From Terriglobales bacterium (GTDB lineage Bacteria > Acidobacteriota > Terriglobia > Terriglobales > Acidobacteriaceae), in contig JAFAWN010000430.1 of NCBI GenBank assembly GCA_019241735.1, positions 1 to 6,573 on the forward strand: DNA of 6,573 nt, written 5' to 3'. Shown here piece after piece: positions 5,514-6,573 of this stretch (positions are counted from its first letter, which is position 1; each line of letters opens with the position of its first letter). The notes below the pieces were generated by a model that made no database searches, was not told the origin of the DNA, and was given only the letters and a program-made list of their open reading frames with translations. The translations under genes were made by a program, and so were the position numbers.

Positions 5514-6077
5514 ATGTTAATTGAAATTCGCGAGTTAGAGCTCCACGCTATTGATTTTAAGGAGGACTTTGCTCCGGGCGTGATTGATTTTGGTCCGGAC
5601 CTAAGGCAGCAAGGTACACTGCATGCCTCCGGACAGGCCCAACTGGTCGAAGAGCGGCATGGGAAAAATTCCAGAATCAAGGACATACGCCTCACGGGAG
5701 AGCTTACAACCGCAATCATGCTGGATTGCGCCCGATGCCTCGAACCGGTGGAGCGCAATTTGCGGCACAGATTCGATTTGCTTTATCGCCCTCAAGGCGC
5801 CGACGCAGGCAGGCCTGAGTTGTCTGTAACGACCGTCGAGGCCGAAATTGGGTACTATGAAGGAGAAGGCCTGCTCCTGGAGGATGCGCTGCGGGAGCAG
5901 GTTCTCCTTGCGCTTCCCGTAAAGGTGATCTGCCGTGAGGATTGCAAGGGCCTGTGCCCGCACTGCGGCCAGAACTTGAACGGTGGACAATGCTCCTGCG
6001 CCGAGCCGATGGAAGATCCGCGGTGGTCGGCGCTGAAAGATATTCGGGGCAAATTGCACACCGGCGGGAACAACTAG
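5514..6077 (+). CDS. yceD: YceD (DUF177) large ribosomal subunit accumulation protein
   Basis: A 187-aa cytoplasmic protein of the DUF177/YceD family, implicated in 23S rRNA accumulation and 50S subunit assembly in bacteria and plastids. Diagnostic features are the central CARCLEPV (C72, C75), the LLEDALREQVLLALPVKVICREDC region, and the cysteine-rich C-terminus: C140, C144, C148, C151, C160, C162 (KGLCPHCGQNLNGGQCSC), then DPRWSALKDI. The six C-terminal cysteines suggest metal binding, seen in many but not all members. The ATG at 5514 lacks a clear Shine-Dalgarno; GTGCGGG lies close by. Position directly before rpmF and plsX is the classic arrangement and confirms the assignment. The rpmF gap is 67 bases, so cotranscription from 5418 is likely. 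Confidence 0.93.
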   Translation: MLIEIRELELHAIDFKEDFAPGVIDFGPDLRQQGTLHASGQAQLVEERHGKNSRIKDIRLTGELTTAIMLDCARCLEPVERNLRHRFDLLYRPQGADAGRPELSVTTVEAEIGYYEGEGLLLEDALREQVLLALPVKVICREDCKGLCPHCGQNLNGGQCSCAEPMEDPRWSALKDIRGKLHTGGNN

Positions 6078-6128
6078 CTGTGCGCAGCTCAACATACACT
6101 ACTGACCGATGCCGCTGGAGATTGCGGC
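6076..6128 (+). other. Two short hairpins in the yceD-rpmF spacer
   Basis: AGCTG/CAGCT (6076-6080 with 6085-6089, loop TGCG) starts on the yceD stop codon. GCCGC/GCGGC (6111-6115 with 6124-6128, 8-nt loop) ends 6 bases before the AAGGGA ribosome binding site of rpmF. No T-run follows either. They might tune rpmF translation or mark mRNA processing. Confidence 0.3.
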
Positions 6129-6144
6129 CTGAGAAAGGGATCCA

Positions 6145-6330
6145 ATGCCAAATCCAAAGCGGCGACACTCCAAGCGGCGCACCAGTACACGGCGTGCCCA
6201 CGACGCGCTCACCAGCCATTCGCTGTCTGAGTGCCCCAACTGTCATGAGCGGAAAATGCCGCACCGTGTGTGTCCGAAATGCGGCCATTACAAGGGCCGC
6301 GAAGTCTTAGCCGTCGAAGAAGCCAGCTAG
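6145..6330 (+). CDS. rpmF: 50S ribosomal protein L32
   Basis: A 61-aa, strongly basic ribosomal protein of the large subunit. It starts MPNPKRRHSKRRTSTRRAHD, the universal L32 N-terminus that threads into rRNA. A zinc ribbon follows, C30-x2-C33-x9-C43-x2-C46, so this is the C+ (zinc-binding) form rather than the cysteine-free paralogue that some bacteria use under zinc limitation. The ATG at 6145 is preceded 4 bases away by AAGGGA (6135-6140), the best ribosome binding site of the cluster. The stop is 12 bases from plsX, which implies cotranscription and probably translational coupling. Confidence 0.97.
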   Translation: MPNPKRRHSKRRTSTRRAHDALTSHSLSECPNCHERKMPHRVCPKCGHYKGREVLAVEEAS

Positions 6331-6342
6331 TCACTGCCATCC

Positions 6343-6573
6343 ATGCCAAGCGTCATTGTTCTGGACGCGATGGGTTCGGACCGCGCGCCCAAACCCGAAA
6401 TTGAAGGCGCCATCCAGGCGGCGCGGCATTACGGGGTACGCGTAATTCTGGTTGGACGCGAGGAAATCCTCCGCCCCGACCTGGAACGGCATCCCGCCGC
6501 CTCCGGACTGCCGATCGAAATCGTCAATGCCAGCGAAGTCATTTCCATGGAGGATAAGGCGGTGCAGGCGGTG
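6343..6573 (+). CDS. plsX: Phosphate acyltransferase PlsX, 3'-truncated by the window edge
   Basis: PlsX converts acyl-ACP to acyl-phosphate, the donor used by PlsY in the first step of phospholipid synthesis; it is a peripheral membrane enzyme. The 77 visible codons start MPSVIVLDAMGSDRAPKPEIEGA and include ILVGREEIL and ASEVISMEDKAVQAV, matching the family N-terminus: VDAMGGDxAP, LVG, and the EVIxMxdxP-type motif. The usual second glycine of DAMGGD is serine here. The ATG at 6343 lacks a clear ribosome binding site but lies 12 bases after rpmF, so translation may be coupled. Most of the enzyme is outside the window. Confidence 0.95.
   Translation, partial: MPSVIVLDAMGSDRAPKPEIEGAIQAARHYGVRVILVGREEILRPDLERHPAASGLPIEIVNASEVISMEDKAVQAV

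Noticed and set aside
5716..6288. 190-codon - strand ORF spanning yceD and rpmF
   Set aside because: Antisense to two securely identified genes; composition is arginine/proline-rich shadow coding.
1..6573. CRISPR arrays, insertion sequences, toxin-antitoxin or phage genes
   Set aside because: No regularly spaced direct repeats, transposase motifs or terminal inverted repeats were seen; the region is ordinary chromosome.

Overview
This 6.6-kb stretch is ordinary bacterial chromosome at moderately high GC. The gene set is a shikimate dehydrogenase, a DksA/TraR zinc-finger protein, a membrane-anchored TPR protein, a family-39-type membrane glycosyltransferase, and the widespread yceD-rpmF-plsX cluster. 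An orphan GvpL/GvpF-family protein sits among them. This mixture, and the style of the proteins (a short DksA, PlsX with DAMGSD, a lone GvpL/F), suggests a soil bacterium of the Acidobacteriota, possibly Terriglobia. That assignment rests on recall, not on a database search.

Layout. (1) Bases 1-770 (+) hold the 3' part of aroE, whose start lies outside the window. (2) Bases 771-1037 are a regulatory spacer with a GC-rich hairpin after aroE, a candidate promoter overlapped by a perfect 7-bp dyad, and a long imperfect hairpin just before the next ribosome binding site. (3) Bases 1038-1787 (+) encode the GvpL/GvpF-family protein. (4) Bases 1788-2439 lack a convincing gene. They hold several stem-loops, including a 60-nt hairpin with about 23 base pairs, a CUUG-capped hairpin and a clear intrinsic terminator with a GAAA loop, which together look like an unannotated structured RNA. 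A short leader ORF and a good sigma70-type promoter for dksA follow. (5) Bases 2440-2808 (+) are a dksA-like gene. (6) Bases 2899-3624 (+) are a single-span membrane TPR protein. (7) Bases 3680-5308 (-) are a polytopic GT39-like glycosyltransferase, convergent with the TPR gene. (8) From 5418 to the end, a near-consensus promoter drives yceD, rpmF and the 5' part of plsX on the + strand.

How the genes relate. yceD-rpmF-plsX is a conserved cluster joining large-subunit ribosome assembly and ribosomal protein L32 to the first step of phospholipid acyl-chain supply. The other genes look like independent transcription units, each with its own promoter or separated by more than 80 bases, so no multi-gene accessory system is visible. 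The points most worth a second look are the putative structured RNA at about 2021-2197 and the dyads controlling the orphan gvpL/F gene.
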